From Marinobacterium_A aestuariivivens (GTDB lineage Bacteria; Pseudomonadota; Gammaproteobacteria; Pseudomonadales; Balneatricaceae), in assembly GCF_042661465.1 (NCBI RefSeq), contig NZ_JBHSWE010000001.1:1302001-1366000 (forward strand): a stretch of 64,000 nucleotides of DNA, read 5' to 3'. Below the pieces are notes generated by a model. It was given only the letters and a program-made list of their open reading frames with translations, did not search any database and was not told where the DNA came from. This document shows, piece by piece, positions 1 through 8,752 of this stretch. Numbering within the stretch: position 1 is the stretch's first letter; each line of letters opens with the position of its first letter. The position numbers and the translations under genes are program-made.

Positions 1-603
1 GCGCTTGAGCATCGCCGGCAGCGCGATGATGCCCATGGTCACGACGGCGGCGCCGATCACGCCGACCATGGCGGCGAGGATCGTCGATGCGAGGATCGTG
101 GCCGTGGCCAGACCGCCGCTCAGGCCGCCCATCCACTTGTAGACGACGTTGAACATTTCCTCGATCAGACCGGCACGCTCGAGCATCGACGCCATGAAGA
201 TGAACAGCGGAATCGCGGCCAGATCGGAGTTGGTCATCATCGGGAAGATGCGCCCCGGAATGATGTTCAGCATGGTGGCATCGCCGACCAGGTAGATGAA
301 CATCACCCCCAGGCCGCCGGTGACGAAAGTCAGCGGCAGGCCCATCATCAGCGCCACCAGCAGCGAGCCGAACATCAGATAGGTCAGCGGTCCTATCTCG
401 ACATCGGCCAGGCTTCCGGCGAGGCGGAACAGGAAATAGTCGTCCTCGTAGGGATCGAAAAACAGCGTATTGAGGGTTTCGACACCGATCACGACCGCCA
501 TCGCCACCGTGGCCAGTACCATCAGCCAGGTACCGAGGGTACCGGTAAGGGTGGAGCCCCGGGCGGCCTTGAACTCGATTGGATTCATAACCTTGGTATT
601 CAT
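1..603 (-). CDS. TRAP transporter large permease (DctM), C-terminus beyond window
   Basis: This is the 4TM-plus large membrane subunit of a TRAP uptake system, which drives Na+-coupled import of organic acids delivered by the periplasmic DctP protein. The reading frame is open from the ATG at 603 to the window edge and encodes about 200 residues with hydrophobic segments, including the stretch IGPLTYLMFGSLLVALMMG and the loop FPMMTNSDLAAIPLFIFMAS, both typical of DctM. The start overlaps the stop of the small-permease gene as TGATG, which indicates translational coupling. An in-frame ATG at 588 is an alternative start. The rest of the gene lies to the left of the window. Confidence 0.9.
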   Translation of the reverse strand, partial: MNTKVMNPIEFKAARGSTLTGTLGTWLMVLATVAMAVVIGVETLNTLFFDPYEDDYFLFRLAGSLADVEIGPLTYLMFGSLLVALMMGLPLTFVTGGLGVMFIYLVGDATMLNIIPGRIFPMMTNSDLAAIPLFIFMASMLERAGLIEEMFNVVYKWMGGLSGGLATATILASTILAAMVGVIGAAVVTMGIIALPAMLKR

Positions 604-1310
604 CAGAAGGCCTCCCGTCCCATGCGGACGAACAGCGCGACGTCCTTGATCAGTTTAGAAAGACCGGCCAGCAGGATCAGCACCGAGCCGAGCAGCATTA
701 CGGCTTTCACCGGCCAGTACTGGATACCCCAGGTCTCGACGGTGGTCTCGCCCATCGACCAGGCATTCATGAAGAAGGTCCAGGAGGTTCCTGTCAGCGC
801 CAGCGCGAAGATGAAGAAAAACATCGAGGTGAAGATGTCCATGCCCACCCGACCGCGCTCCGGCAGGAAGTTGTACATGACATCGACACGCACATGGGCG
901 CCGTGCAGCAGCGCGAAGCCACCGGCCATCAGATACTGCATGCCCAGCAGCAGATAGCTGGCCTCGTGCACCCAGATGGTCGGCATGTTGAACAGGTACC
1001 GCATGACGACCTCGAAGAAATAGAAGCAGACGGCGTTGACCGTCCAGAACGCCACGAAGACGCCCGATTTCTCGCTGATCCAGTCGATGACGCGGGTCAG
1101 GCGATTGCCTTCGATATGGCGCTGAATCAACGGATCCTCTTCGGCCTGCACCTCGCCCATGACCGGGTGCGAGGTTTCCGCTGCAGCCCCTTTGCGGGCC
1201 TGGCGCCGGTCCAGCGCGATCATGATCAATGGCATCACTGCCAGCCAGCCCCAGTACAGCCAGTGGGGCATTACGAAACCGAATCCTTCCAACTCAGACA
1301 TGATGTACAA
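603..1310 (-). CDS. TRAP transporter small permease (DctQ)
   Basis: This 235-residue membrane protein is the small, four-helix DctQ-type subunit that joins the large permease in a TRAP complex. It is longer than the usual 160 to 200 residues because about 85 residues precede the conserved region. That region starts near VFVAFWTVNAVCFYFFEVVMR and includes the family-typical PTIWVHEASYLLLGMQYL segment. It sits between the DctP and DctM genes in one leftward operon and overlaps DctM by a TGATG junction. The chromosomal order DctP-DctQ-DctM is standard for the mannitol/chloroaromatic-type TRAP group. The substrate is not evident from this subunit. Confidence 0.9.
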   Translation of the reverse strand: MYIMSELEGFGFVMPHWLYWGWLAVMPLIMIALDRRQARKGAAAETSHPVMGEVQAEEDPLIQRHIEGNRLTRVIDWISEKSGVFVAFWTVNAVCFYFFEVVMRYLFNMPTIWVHEASYLLLGMQYLMAGGFALLHGAHVRVDVMYNFLPERGRVGMDIFTSMFFFIFALALTGTSWTFFMNAWSMGETTVETWGIQYWPVKAVMLLGSVLILLAGLSKLIKDVALFVRMGREAF

Positions 1311-1361
1311 CCTCTCGTGTTGAGTCCGGGGGCGGGAACCGCCCCGGAAGGGATTCGCCCG

Positions 1362-2486
1362 TTATTCCATGCCCTTGATATCGTCAGCCGTGATGTAGCC
1401 GACGGTATCGTTCATCATGTACTTGAGCTGCAGCTCGAAGATTTCCTTGGCGTCGGCATCCTTGTTGGCCCACTTGTACCAGACCGGGATGGCGGCACGA
1501 CGGAAGCGCTCGAGGTCCTCCTGACTCAGGCGCGAGACCCCGCTGCCGGCGGCCTTGAACTTCTCCATCGCTTCGACGTTGCGTTTCTGGATGGTCAGAT
1601 AGTGCTTCTGGGAGTAGTTGCGCACCTCGTCCTCGACGATCCGCTGCACCTTCTCCGGCAGTTTCTCCCAGGCCCGCAGATTGACGGTCAGATCCATCAG
1701 GTCCACCGGCTGGTAGATGGACATCACCCCCGGCGGCCCCATCAGGATGTTGTCGGTGACCTGGGCGAAGCCCAGCTCGTAGTTCACCGCCGGCCCGACA
1801 TAGTCGGCGGCATCGATGGTTCCTTTCTCCAGTGCCGGGAAGATATCGGAACCCGGCAGGCTGACGGTCGAGACGCCGAACTGCTGGAATACCTCGGCCA
1901 CCATGCCGCCCGGCAGGCGGACCTTCATGCCCTTGAGGTCATCGAGACTGTTGACCGGTTTTTTCGAATGGATGATGTTGGCATCGTGCTGAATCGGACC
2001 GACATAGAAAAGCCCGAGCTTCCTGTAGATCTCGCGGGTCTTTTCCAGCATGCCCATGCTGTAGAACATAGTGTCCCACTGGTGTGGCTGGTCGGGACCG
2101 GCCGGATAGGAGGTCAGAAATACGGACGCCGGAATCTTGCCGGACCAGTACAGGGTGAAGGGGTTCATGCCCTGCAGCACGCCGTTGCGCACCGCATCGA
2201 ACAGCGCATTGTTGTCCGCCGCGACGGACTTCGCCGGGAAGCATTTGAACTTCAGCTCGCCACCGGTTTTCTCCTCCATGCCGTTGCACCACTCCTCGAA
2301 CAGCGTGTAACCCACGGTGCCGGCATCCCAGACCGACTGCACCTTCCAGGTCTGGGCGGCCTGGACCGGTGCCGCGGTCAGGGCGGAGACTCCGAAAACG
2401 GCGGCCGAGGCCAGGACCAGGGATTTCAGGAAACCGCGCCGGTGCGATGCGCCGGATGCAGTGTTGTTGTCTTTGCGATAGCTCAT
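1362..2486 (-). CDS. TRAP transporter substrate-binding protein (DctP family), Tat signal
   Basis: This periplasmic receptor of 374 residues captures the substrate for the adjacent TRAP permeases. I chose the ATG at 2486 because GGAGAGAGA lies just upstream and it gives a clean signal peptide: HRRGFLKSL at residues 15 to 23 is a twin-arginine motif, followed by a hydrophobic stretch and an AQA-type cleavage site near residue 43. The body carries the family-typical VRLPGGMVAEVFQQFG and GTIDAADYVGP segments, the latter close to alpha-keto acid and lactate binding TRAP receptors. The divergent GntR regulator and the glyoxylate genes beyond it suggest a 2-hydroxy or 2-oxo acid substrate, which is inference. 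Confidence 0.9.
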   Translation of the reverse strand: MSYRKDNNTASGASHRRGFLKSLVLASAAVFGVSALTAAPVQAAQTWKVQSVWDAGTVGYTLFEEWCNGMEEKTGGELKFKCFPAKSVAADNNALFDAVRNGVLQGMNPFTLYWSGKIPASVFLTSYPAGPDQPHQWDTMFYSMGMLEKTREIYRKLGLFYVGPIQHDANIIHSKKPVNSLDDLKGMKVRLPGGMVAEVFQQFGVSTVSLPGSDIFPALEKGTIDAADYVGPAVNYELGFAQVTDNILMGPPGVMSIYQPVDLMDLTVNLRAWEKLPEKVQRIVEDEVRNYSQKHYLTIQKRNVEAMEKFKAAGSGVSRLSQEDLERFRRAAIPVWYKWANKDADAKEIFELQLKYMMNDTVGYITADDIKGME

Positions 2487-2635
2487 GGATTCTCTCTCCA
2501 GATGCGTTGTTATTGTCGGTGCCAACGGGGCGGAACACCGGTTGAAGGTGCGACAGGACCCTGAATCAGGGCCGGCCCGCAGCGAAGCACGGAGCGAGTT
2601 TCAGCCGGCTCCGACAGGCCGTCCACTCAATTGAG

Positions 2636-2652
2636 AACTGGTCCGACCAGTT
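2636..2652. promoter_or_regulatory. GntR/FCD-type operator, distal
   Basis: AACTGGTCCGACCAGTT is a palindrome with one central base. It fits the TGGT-N3-ACCA core bound by PdhR/LldR/FadR-like GntR regulators. It lies between the TRAP operon and the divergent GntR gene, 107 bp from a second copy, so both promoters are probably controlled by that regulator. Confidence 0.75.
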
Positions 2653-2744
2653 TCTTGACCGGCGCCATGGACGGATCTACGGGAATACCCGATAGTAGCG
2701 GTGCAGTCGGCCACTGCACCGGCCCCTGACCGAACCTGCGGAGG

Positions 2745-2759
2745 ACTGGTCCAACCAGT
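2745..2759. promoter_or_regulatory. GntR/FCD-type operator, proximal
   Basis: ACTGGTCCAACCAGT repeats the distal operator 13 bp upstream of the GntR start codon. Its closeness to the start codon fits autorepression, and the pair of sites could allow DNA looping between the two regulated promoters. Confidence 0.75.
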
Positions 2760-2771
2760 GATAGCGCCAAC

Positions 2772-3530
2772 ATGAACAACAATAAGCAGCAGCCCATTGC
2801 CCAGGCCATCGCCCACCGCCTGGAGCAGCTGATCCTGGACGGCAGTCTGGCGCCGGAACAGAAGATCCCGTCCGAGCGCCAGCTGGCGGCCAGGCTCGGG
2901 GTGTCGCGCTCGATCATCCGCGAGGCGCTGCACGAACTGCACGGCCGCGGCATTATCGAGACCCGTCACGGCAAGGGCTCCTTCGTCGCCGCGATCGTGC
3001 CGGAGCCGGAAGACGAAAGCCCGCTGATGCAGCTGTACTTCGGCCATGCCCGCACCCTTTTCGATCTGCTCGAGGTACGCGAACAGCTGGAGGGGCAGGC
3101 CGCGTTCCTCGCCGCCCAGCGTGCCACCGACAAGGACCAGTACCGCATCACCCGCGCCTTTGAAGCCATGGAGGCGGCGGACCCTCTGACCAACGCCGAC
3201 CTCGACCATGCCTTTCACCGCGCCATCGTCGAGGCGTCCCACAACCCGGTGCTGATCCATGTGCTGAACAGCCTCAAGAGCCTGATGCTGCACTCCGTCC
3301 AGGCCTCGGTACTCAACCTCAGCCATCGCACGGCGTTCAAGCAGCAGATCGACAAGCACCACCGGCAGATCTACAACGCCGTGATCAGCGGACAGGCCAA
3401 CTGGGCACAGAAGGCCGCCATGGCCCATGTGCGCCATGTCAGCGAGGCGTTGCGCCAGATCGAGCAGGAAGAGAAGAGCCTCATCCGCGCCGCCATCGAC
3501 GCCGGCCGCGAGGCCGAAACCACAAACTGA
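2772..3530 (+). CDS. GntR-family (FadR/FCD subfamily) transcriptional regulator
   Basis: This 252-residue regulator has an N-terminal winged helix-turn-helix (residues about 10 to 75, with PSERQLAARLGVSRSIIREA and the wing RHGKGSFV). An all-helical FCD ligand-binding domain (about 95 to 235) supplies Asp and His metal-ligand candidates such as DLDHAFHRAI. FCD regulators usually sense organic acids. It is transcribed away from the TRAP operon, and two palindromes matching its family's operator core lie in the shared intergenic region. It therefore most likely represses the transporter, and perhaps the downstream glyoxylate genes, until an organic acid binds. Confidence 0.9.
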   Translation: MNNNKQQPIAQAIAHRLEQLILDGSLAPEQKIPSERQLAARLGVSRSIIREALHELHGRGIIETRHGKGSFVAAIVPEPEDESPLMQLYFGHARTLFDLLEVREQLEGQAAFLAAQRATDKDQYRITRAFEAMEAADPLTNADLDHAFHRAIVEASHNPVLIHVLNSLKSLMLHSVQASVLNLSHRTAFKQQIDKHHRQIYNAVISGQANWAQKAAMAHVRHVSEALRQIEQEEKSLIRAAIDAGREAETTN

Positions 3531-3549
3531 AATCAACTTCCAAAAATAT

Positions 3550-3596
3550 AGAGCCAAGGTGGCGATTTCCAAAAACCGTCGCCTTGGCTCTTTTTG
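3550..3596 (+). terminator. Rho-independent terminator after the GntR gene
   Basis: AGAGCCAA and TTGGCTCT form the base of a hairpin extended by GGCGA/TCGCC, and the stem is followed by TTTTTG. It isolates the regulator from the gcl operon. Confidence 0.8.
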
Positions 3597-3787
3597 TTTA
3601 TATAAACAATTGTTTTTAATGATATTGGTATTTTCCAAAAACAGCCATGCAGATATTTCACAATCCACATTGTGAAATTCATTTCCATTTTTTGTTGAAA
3701 TCGTTGGTTCGAACTGCTTTTATTGAAGCCAACAGCGGGCCGGGCCGCTCCGGGTTTCCACTTAACAGCGAAGGGGAGGAAGCTTCC

Positions 3788-5521
3788 ATGGCAAAAATGC
3801 GAGCGATAGAAGCAGCAGTCGAGATACTCAAGAAGGAGGGCGTCGAAACGGCCTTCGGTGTACCGGGGGCCGCGATCAACCCGTTCTACGCGGCGCTGAA
3901 GAAGCTCGGCGGTATCGACCATGTGCTTGGCCGCCATGTCGAAGGCGCCTCCCATATGGCCGAGGGTTACAGTCGTGCGAGACCCGGCAATATCGGCGTC
4001 TGCATCGGCACCTCGGGACCGGCCGGAACCGACATGATCACCGGTCTGTATTCCGCATCGGCGGACTCCATCCCGATGCTCTGCATCACCGGCCAGGCGC
4101 CGCGCGCCCGCCTGCACAAGGAGGATTTCCAGGCCGTCGACATCGAATCGATCGCCAGGCCCGTGACCAAGTGGGCCACGACGGTGCTGGAACCGGGGCT
4201 GATTCCCCAGGTGTTCCAGAAGGCGTTTCACCTGATGCGTTCGGGCCGCCCGGGCCCGGTGCTGATTGACCTGCCGTTCGATGTGCAGATGGCCGAGATC
4301 GAGTTCGACCCGGATCTGTACGAACCACTGGTGCCCTACAAGCCAACCGCGACCCGCCGCCAGGTCGAGCGGGCACTGGAGATGCTGCAGGCCTCGGAGC
4401 GACCACTGATCGTCGCCGGCGGCGGCATCATCAATGCCGATGCCTCCGACGCTCTGGTCGAACTCGCCGAGAGCCTCGGCGTACCGGTGATTCCGACGCT
4501 GATGGGCTGGGGCACGATCGCCGACGACCATCCGCTGATGGCCGGCATGGCAGGACTCCAGACCTCACACCGCTACGGCAACGCCACGCTGCTGACGTCG
4601 GACTTCGTGCTCGGCATCGGCAATCGCTGGGCCAATCGTCACACCGGCTCCGTCGAGGTCTATACGAAGGGACGTACCTTCGTTCACGTCGATATCGAAC
4701 CGACCCAGATCGGCCGGGTTTTCACGCCGGATCTGGGCATCGTCTCGGATGCCGGCGCCGCCCTGGAACTGTTCGTTGAAGTCGCCCGCGAATGGCAGGC
4801 CTCCGGCAGGCTGAAGGACCGCTCCAGCTGGGCCGCGGACTGCCGCGAGCGCAAGCAGACGATGCAGCGGCGCAGCGATTACGACCAGGTCCCGGTCAAG
4901 CCGCAGCGCGTCTATGCCGAGATGAACAAAGCCTTCGGCCGCGACACGCGCTACGTCACCACCATTGGTCTGTCGCAGATCGCCGCCGCCCAGCAGCTGC
5001 ACGTCTACGAGCCGCGCAACTGGATCAACGCCGGACAGGCAGGACCGCTGGGCTGGACAGCGCCGGCCGCGCTCGGGGTCGTCAAGGCCGACCCGGATCG
5101 CGAAGTGGTCGCGATCTCCGGCGATTACGACTTCCAGTTCATGATCGAGGAGCTGGCGGTCGGCGCCCAGTTCAACCTGCCCTACCTCCATGTCGTGGTG
5201 AACAACTCCTACCTGGGGCTGATCCGCCAGGCGCAGCGCAACTTCGATATCGACTACTGCGTGCAGCTGGCGTTCGACAACATCAATGCGCCCGAACTGG
5301 AGGGATACGGCGTCGACCATGTCGCCGTCGTCGAAGGCCTGGGCTGCAAGGCGATCCGGGTGCGCGATCCGAACGAGATCGGTGCGGCCTTCGAGGAGGC
5401 CCGCCGGCTGATGACCGAATACCGGGTACCGGTCGTCGTCGAGATCATTCTCGAGCGGGTGACCAATATCGCCATGGGCACCGAAATCGATGCTATAAAC
5501 GAATTCGAGGAGCTGGCCTAG
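3788..5521 (+). CDS. gcl: Glyoxylate carboligase (tartronate-semialdehyde synthase), 3' end frameshifted
   Basis: This ThDP- and FAD-dependent enzyme condenses two glyoxylates to tartronate semialdehyde and CO2. The ATG at 3788 follows GGGGAGGA and gives MAKMRAIEAA, collinear with E. coli Gcl. Val51 is conserved in RHVEGASHMAEG, the residue that replaces the usual catalytic Glu of ThDP enzymes in Gcl. The ThDP-binding region GDYDFQFMIEELAVGAQFN is intact. The frame stops at 5521, 16 residues short of the E. coli length. The next frame continues as DAPTASSLQD to a stop at 5562 and resembles the family tail, so a one-base error near 5518 is likely. It is followed by hyi and glxR. Confidence 0.95.
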   Translation: MAKMRAIEAAVEILKKEGVETAFGVPGAAINPFYAALKKLGGIDHVLGRHVEGASHMAEGYSRARPGNIGVCIGTSGPAGTDMITGLYSASADSIPMLCITGQAPRARLHKEDFQAVDIESIARPVTKWATTVLEPGLIPQVFQKAFHLMRSGRPGPVLIDLPFDVQMAEIEFDPDLYEPLVPYKPTATRRQVERALEMLQASERPLIVAGGGIINADASDALVELAESLGVPVIPTLMGWGTIADDHPLMAGMAGLQTSHRYGNATLLTSDFVLGIGNRWANRHTGSVEVYTKGRTFVHVDIEPTQIGRVFTPDLGIVSDAGAALELFVEVAREWQASGRLKDRSSWAADCRERKQTMQRRSDYDQVPVKPQRVYAEMNKAFGRDTRYVTTIGLSQIAAAQQLHVYEPRNWINAGQAGPLGWTAPAALGVVKADPDREVVAISGDYDFQFMIEELAVGAQFNLPYLHVVVNNSYLGLIRQAQRNFDIDYCVQLAFDNINAPELEGYGVDHVAVVEGLGCKAIRVRDPNEIGAAFEEARRLMTEYRVPVVVEIILERVTNIAMGTEIDAINEFEELA

Positions 5522-5565
5522 GAGGCACCGATGCCCCAACGGCGAGCTCGCTGCAGGATTAATAC

Positions 5566-5651
5566 GTGGGAGCGGCTTTAGCCGCGAAGTGGGATAGCAC
5601 CATAGGTGGCTGTTCGCGGCTGAAGCCGCTCCCACAAGAAGCCGCTCCCAC
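5566..5651. repeat. REP/BIME-type palindromic repeat (Pseudomonas-like)
   Basis: The head GTGGGAGCGGCTTTAGCCGC at 5566 is inverted as GCGGCTGAAGCCGCTCCCAC ending at 5635. A partial third copy (GCCGCTCCCAC) ends at 5651. It lies between gcl and hyi and may stabilise the mRNA or act as a gyrase or IHF site. The same head recurs between hyi and glxR. Confidence 0.85.
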
Positions 5652-5674
5652 AACCGACTGAATGGAGGTCACAA

Positions 5675-6457
5675 ATGCCACGCTTTTGCGCCAACCTGTC
5701 GATGCTCTTTACCGAGCACGACTTTCTCGACCGTTTCGACGCCGCGGCCAGGGCCGGTTTCAAGGGTGTCGAATATCTCTTCCCGTACGACTACGAGCCG
5801 AACGAGATCAAGGCCGTGCTCGAGGCCAACGGCCTGACCCAGGTACTGTTCAACCTGCCGGCCGGCGACTGGGCCGCGGGCGAGCGCGGCATCGCCTGCC
5901 ACCCGCACCGTGTCGAGGAGTTCCGTGCCGGCGTCGACAGGGCGATCGAGTACGCCCGGGTGCTCGGCAACGGCCAGGTCAACTGCCTGGCCGGTATAAA
6001 GCCTGCGGACGTCAGCGACGCAGTCGCCGAAGAGACCCTGGTCGAGAACCTGAAGTACGCCGCCGGTAAGCTCGAGCAGGCCGGCATCCGGCTGGTAATG
6101 GAGGCGATCAACACCCGCGACATCCCGGGCTTTTTCCTCAACAACACCCAGCAGGCGTTGCGCATCCGCGAGCGCGTCGGCAGCGGCAATCTGGCGCTGC
6201 AGTACGACATCTACCATATGCAGATCATGGAGGGCGATATCTGCCCGACGCTGGAAGCGAACATCGGCGCCATCCAGCATGTGCAGCTGGCAGACAACCC
6301 GGGCCGTCACGAGCCGGGGACCGGCGAGCTTAACTACCGCTTCATCTTCGGCTTCCTCGACCAGCTCGGCTACGACGGCTGGATCGGCTGCGAATACAAG
6401 CCGGCCACGACCACCGAAGCCGGTCTGGGCTGGATGAAAGAGCACGACATTCTGTAA
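5675..6457 (+). CDS. hyi: Hydroxypyruvate isomerase
   Basis: This 260-residue TIM-barrel protein interconverts hydroxypyruvate and tartronate semialdehyde and matches the usual Hyi length. Visible hallmarks are MPRFCANLSMLFTEHDFLDR at the N-terminus, KGVEYLFPYDY, the metal-site segment VMEAINTRDIPGFFL, and the C-terminal GWIGCEYKP, whose Glu is a typical catalytic or metal ligand. An AATGGAGGT ribosome site precedes the start. The gene lies between gcl and glxR, the classic arrangement for glyoxylate to glycerate conversion, but REP elements flank it on both sides. Confidence 0.95.
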   Translation: MPRFCANLSMLFTEHDFLDRFDAAARAGFKGVEYLFPYDYEPNEIKAVLEANGLTQVLFNLPAGDWAAGERGIACHPHRVEEFRAGVDRAIEYARVLGNGQVNCLAGIKPADVSDAVAEETLVENLKYAAGKLEQAGIRLVMEAINTRDIPGFFLNNTQQALRIRERVGSGNLALQYDIYHMQIMEGDICPTLEANIGAIQHVQLADNPGRHEPGTGELNYRFIFGFLDQLGYDGWIGCEYKPATTTEAGLGWMKEHDIL

Positions 6458-6468
6458 CCACTAAATAT

Positions 6469-6537
6469 GTGGGAGCGGCGCCCTCGCCGCGAATAAGGCG
6501 GCGTCGGATGCCATTCGCGGCGGGGCGCCGCTCCCAC
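6469..6537. repeat. REP/BIME-type palindromic repeat (Pseudomonas-like)
   Basis: GTGGGAGCGGCGCCCTCGCC at 6469 is answered by its inverted copy ending in GCCGCTCCCAC at 6537. It sits between hyi and glxR and shares its head with the repeat at 5566. Confidence 0.85.
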
Positions 6538-6564
6538 AACAAGAGCACAAACGGAGGCAAAACA

Positions 6565-7449
6565 ATGGCCAAGATCGGATTTATCGGCACCGGCATCATG
6601 GGCCTGCCCATGGCGCAGAATCTCGCGAAAGCCGGCCACCAGCTCTACGTATCGACCCAGCGCAGCCCGGTCCCGGCGGACCTGGACTGCGCCGAAGGCT
6701 GCCCGACACCGAAGGCGGTCGCGCAAGCGGCCGAATTCATCATCCTGATGGTACCCGACACCCCCCAGGTCGAAGAGGTGCTGTTCGGTGAAAACGGCGT
6801 CGCCGAAGGCGTCGGCGAAGGCAAGGTCGTCATCGACATGAGTTCGATCTCGCCGCTGGCCACCAAGACGTTCGCCCGGCGCATCAACGAACGCGGCGGC
6901 GAATACCTCGACGCCCCGGTCTCCGGCGGCGAAGTCGGCGCCGTGGCCGGCACCCTGTCGATCATGGTCGGCGGCAGCGAGGAGACCTTCGCCCGCGCCC
7001 GGCCGCTGTTCGAGATCATGGGCCAGAACATCACCCTGGTCGGCGGCAACGGCGACGGCCAGACCGCCAAGGTGGCCAATCAGATCATCGTCGCGCTGAA
7101 TATCCAGGCGGTGTCCGAGGCGCTGCTGTTCGCGTCGAAAGCCGGCGCGGACCCGGCCAAGGTGCGCGAAGCGCTGATGGGCGGCTTCGCCTCGTCGAAG
7201 ATCCTCGAGGTGCACGGCGAACGCATGGTCAAGGGTACCTTCAACCCGGGATTCCGGATCTCACTGCACCAGAAGGACCTCAACCTGGCCCTGACCGGCG
7301 CCCGGGAGCTGGCCCTGAATCTGCCCAACACCGCTCTGGCGCAGCAGAACTTCAGCACCTGCGTGGCGCTCGGCGGCGGCGACTGGGATCACTCGGCCAT
7401 GATCCGGGCACTGGAGCACATGGCGAATCACAGCATCCGCGACGAATAA
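6565..7449 (+). CDS. glxR: 2-hydroxy-3-oxopropionate (tartronate semialdehyde) reductase
   Basis: This 294-residue enzyme belongs to the beta-hydroxyacid dehydrogenase family and reduces tartronate semialdehyde to D-glycerate with NAD(P)H. The ATG at 6565 follows ACGGAGGCA. The sequence shows the Rossmann motif GFIGTGIMGLPMAQNL, the substrate-binding DAPVSGGEVGAVAGTLSIMV, and the catalytic-lysine helix QTAKVANQIIVALN. It is the third gene of the gcl-hyi-glxR set and finishes assimilation of glyoxylate to glycerate. GarR, which shares the fold, is a less likely name because of the gcl context. Confidence 0.93.
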   Translation: MAKIGFIGTGIMGLPMAQNLAKAGHQLYVSTQRSPVPADLDCAEGCPTPKAVAQAAEFIILMVPDTPQVEEVLFGENGVAEGVGEGKVVIDMSSISPLATKTFARRINERGGEYLDAPVSGGEVGAVAGTLSIMVGGSEETFARARPLFEIMGQNITLVGGNGDGQTAKVANQIIVALNIQAVSEALLFASKAGADPAKVREALMGGFASSKILEVHGERMVKGTFNPGFRISLHQKDLNLALTGARELALNLPNTALAQQNFSTCVALGGGDWDHSAMIRALEHMANHSIRDE

Positions 7450-7472
7450 TCGACCTCGATGGCGGGAAAAAT

Positions 7473-7530
7473 GCAGGTTGGGTGGAGGCCCGCAGGGCCG
7501 AAACCCAACGATGGCCTCGGACCAACCTGC
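7473..7530. repeat. Intergenic inverted repeat (GCAGGTTGGG type)
   Basis: GCAGGTTGG at 7473 pairs with CCAACCTGC ending at 7530, and internal copies of GGTTGGGT and ACCCAAC occur. It separates the convergent glxR and FMN reductase genes and could serve as a bidirectional termination structure, although no T-tract is seen. A related short palindrome lies at 52354. Confidence 0.6.
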
Positions 7531-7544
7531 TGCCGGCAGCTCGA

Positions 7545-8135
7545 TCAGGTCCCGGGCTCGCCACGCAGCACTTCTTCCAGGCTGACCTTGTGGCAGATGG
7601 CATCGCGAATATAGTCGATCAGGTTTCGGGCCGAGCGGCGGATGTACTTCTCCATCTCCGGATCGAGACAGTTGCCCTCTTCGTCGAAAAGCTGCTGCAC
7701 CTTCGCCACCGAAACCGCCATCGGCAGCGGAATCGCACCGACGTGGGCACAGATGGCGCGCAGCTGTTCGGTCGACTTGATCGCGCCAATCACCCCGGCC
7801 GCGACGCCAAGCAGTGACACCGGCTTGTCCGCCAGCATGCTGGGAAAACCGAGGTTGTCGATCGCCAGTTTCATCGGGCTGCTGATGCCGCCATGATATT
7901 CGGGCGAGGCCAGCAGCACGCCGGTCGCCTCGCCGACCGATTTTTGAAACTGCTCGATGGCGGCGGGATTTTTCGCCGGCAGACCCGGCAGCGGCAGGTC
8001 CAGCGACTCCAGATAGACAGGCAAGACCTCGACATCCGGAATCCTGGAAAACTCGTCCAGCGCCAGTTGCAGCGCCTTCGCGGTGTAGTTTCCGGGCCTT
8101 ACGCTTCCGCAGATAGTGACAATTCTGATGGCCAT
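7545..8135 (-). CDS. NADPH-dependent FMN reductase family protein
   Basis: This 196-residue flavodoxin-like protein belongs to the NADPH-dependent FMN reductase/quinone reductase group (SsuE, ChrR and ArsH relatives). I set the start at 8135, where MAIRIVTICGSVRPGNYTAK begins; GSVRPGNYTAKAL is the phosphate-binding loop and SPEYHGGISSPMKLAIDNLG is the second FMN contact. Such enzymes supply reduced flavin or reduce quinones and metals. Nothing nearby names its partner. It is convergent with glxR and probably monocistronic. Confidence 0.88.
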   Translation of the reverse strand: MAIRIVTICGSVRPGNYTAKALQLALDEFSRIPDVEVLPVYLESLDLPLPGLPAKNPAAIEQFQKSVGEATGVLLASPEYHGGISSPMKLAIDNLGFPSMLADKPVSLLGVAAGVIGAIKSTEQLRAICAHVGAIPLPMAVSVAKVQQLFDEEGNCLDPEMEKYIRRSARNLIDYIRDAICHKVSLEEVLRGEPGT

Positions 8136-8184
8136 AACAGTCTCCAGTCTGTCCTTCGGGCACCGCCCTGTTGAAGAAGGCAAT

Positions 8185-8469
8185 TTAGTATGGTTGCGTC
8201 TGCCTGACGGATGTGACGCGACCCTCGTACACGCCGACGGTATACTCCATGCCATCACGAACATAGATCCAGCGCTCGAGGTTGCCGATTTCTGTGCAGT
8301 CGTTCGTCAGGCAGATCCTCTCGTAACGTACGGCCTTGGGTTCGCCGGCCAGCTCAAGCAATATCTCGGCCAACTCGCCTTCCCTGATAACGGTCCCGCC
8401 GACGACCATCTCGTCGGCGACGGAGCCGAGCGGCAACAGAACCAGTACCAGCGCCGCCAGTTTCGTCAT
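8185..8469 (-). CDS. Small exported protein resembling DUF2845
   Basis: This 94-residue protein starts with a typical signal peptide (MTKLAALVLVLLPLGSVADE). It carries a short domain containing two cysteines (ERICLTNDCTEIGNLERW) and ending in YTVGVYEGRVTSVRQTQPY. The layout resembles the DUF2845 family of small periplasmic proteins of unknown role. I preferred the internal ATG at 8469 because the upstream extension is basic and lacks a signal peptide. It is transcribed toward the FMN reductase, with about 50 bp between them. Confidence 0.65.
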   Translation of the reverse strand: MTKLAALVLVLLPLGSVADEMVVGGTVIREGELAEILLELAGEPKAVRYERICLTNDCTEIGNLERWIYVRDGMEYTVGVYEGRVTSVRQTQPY

Positions 8470-8752
8470 GCGCGCGCAACCGCCTCCATTCCCCCGGTAC
8501 AACTGAAAAAATGTGCGCACCTTACATCTCCTTGCCAGCCGACGGCTACGACGCATCCACCTGCGACAACTGGATTGAAATTTCACCTTTTGCCGGTTTC
8601 AAGCATAGCAGGGTATTTCGGGGCGGGGCCTGCCGCGGCGGCCGCAGGACCGAATACATACTCAGGCGCTGGACCGTTCGAACGGCAGCGGAAAGAACAG
8701 GATCGAAATCGACAGGAGCGACAGCATGGCTACGGCCATGCCTGAGAAAAAA

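Noticed and set aside
894..2564. Long open frame of 556 codons on the plus strand opposite the TRAP genes
   Set aside because: It lies antisense to well-supported TRAP transporter genes, has a composition typical of high-GC antisense frames (rich in His, Arg, Gly), and has no recognisable domain.
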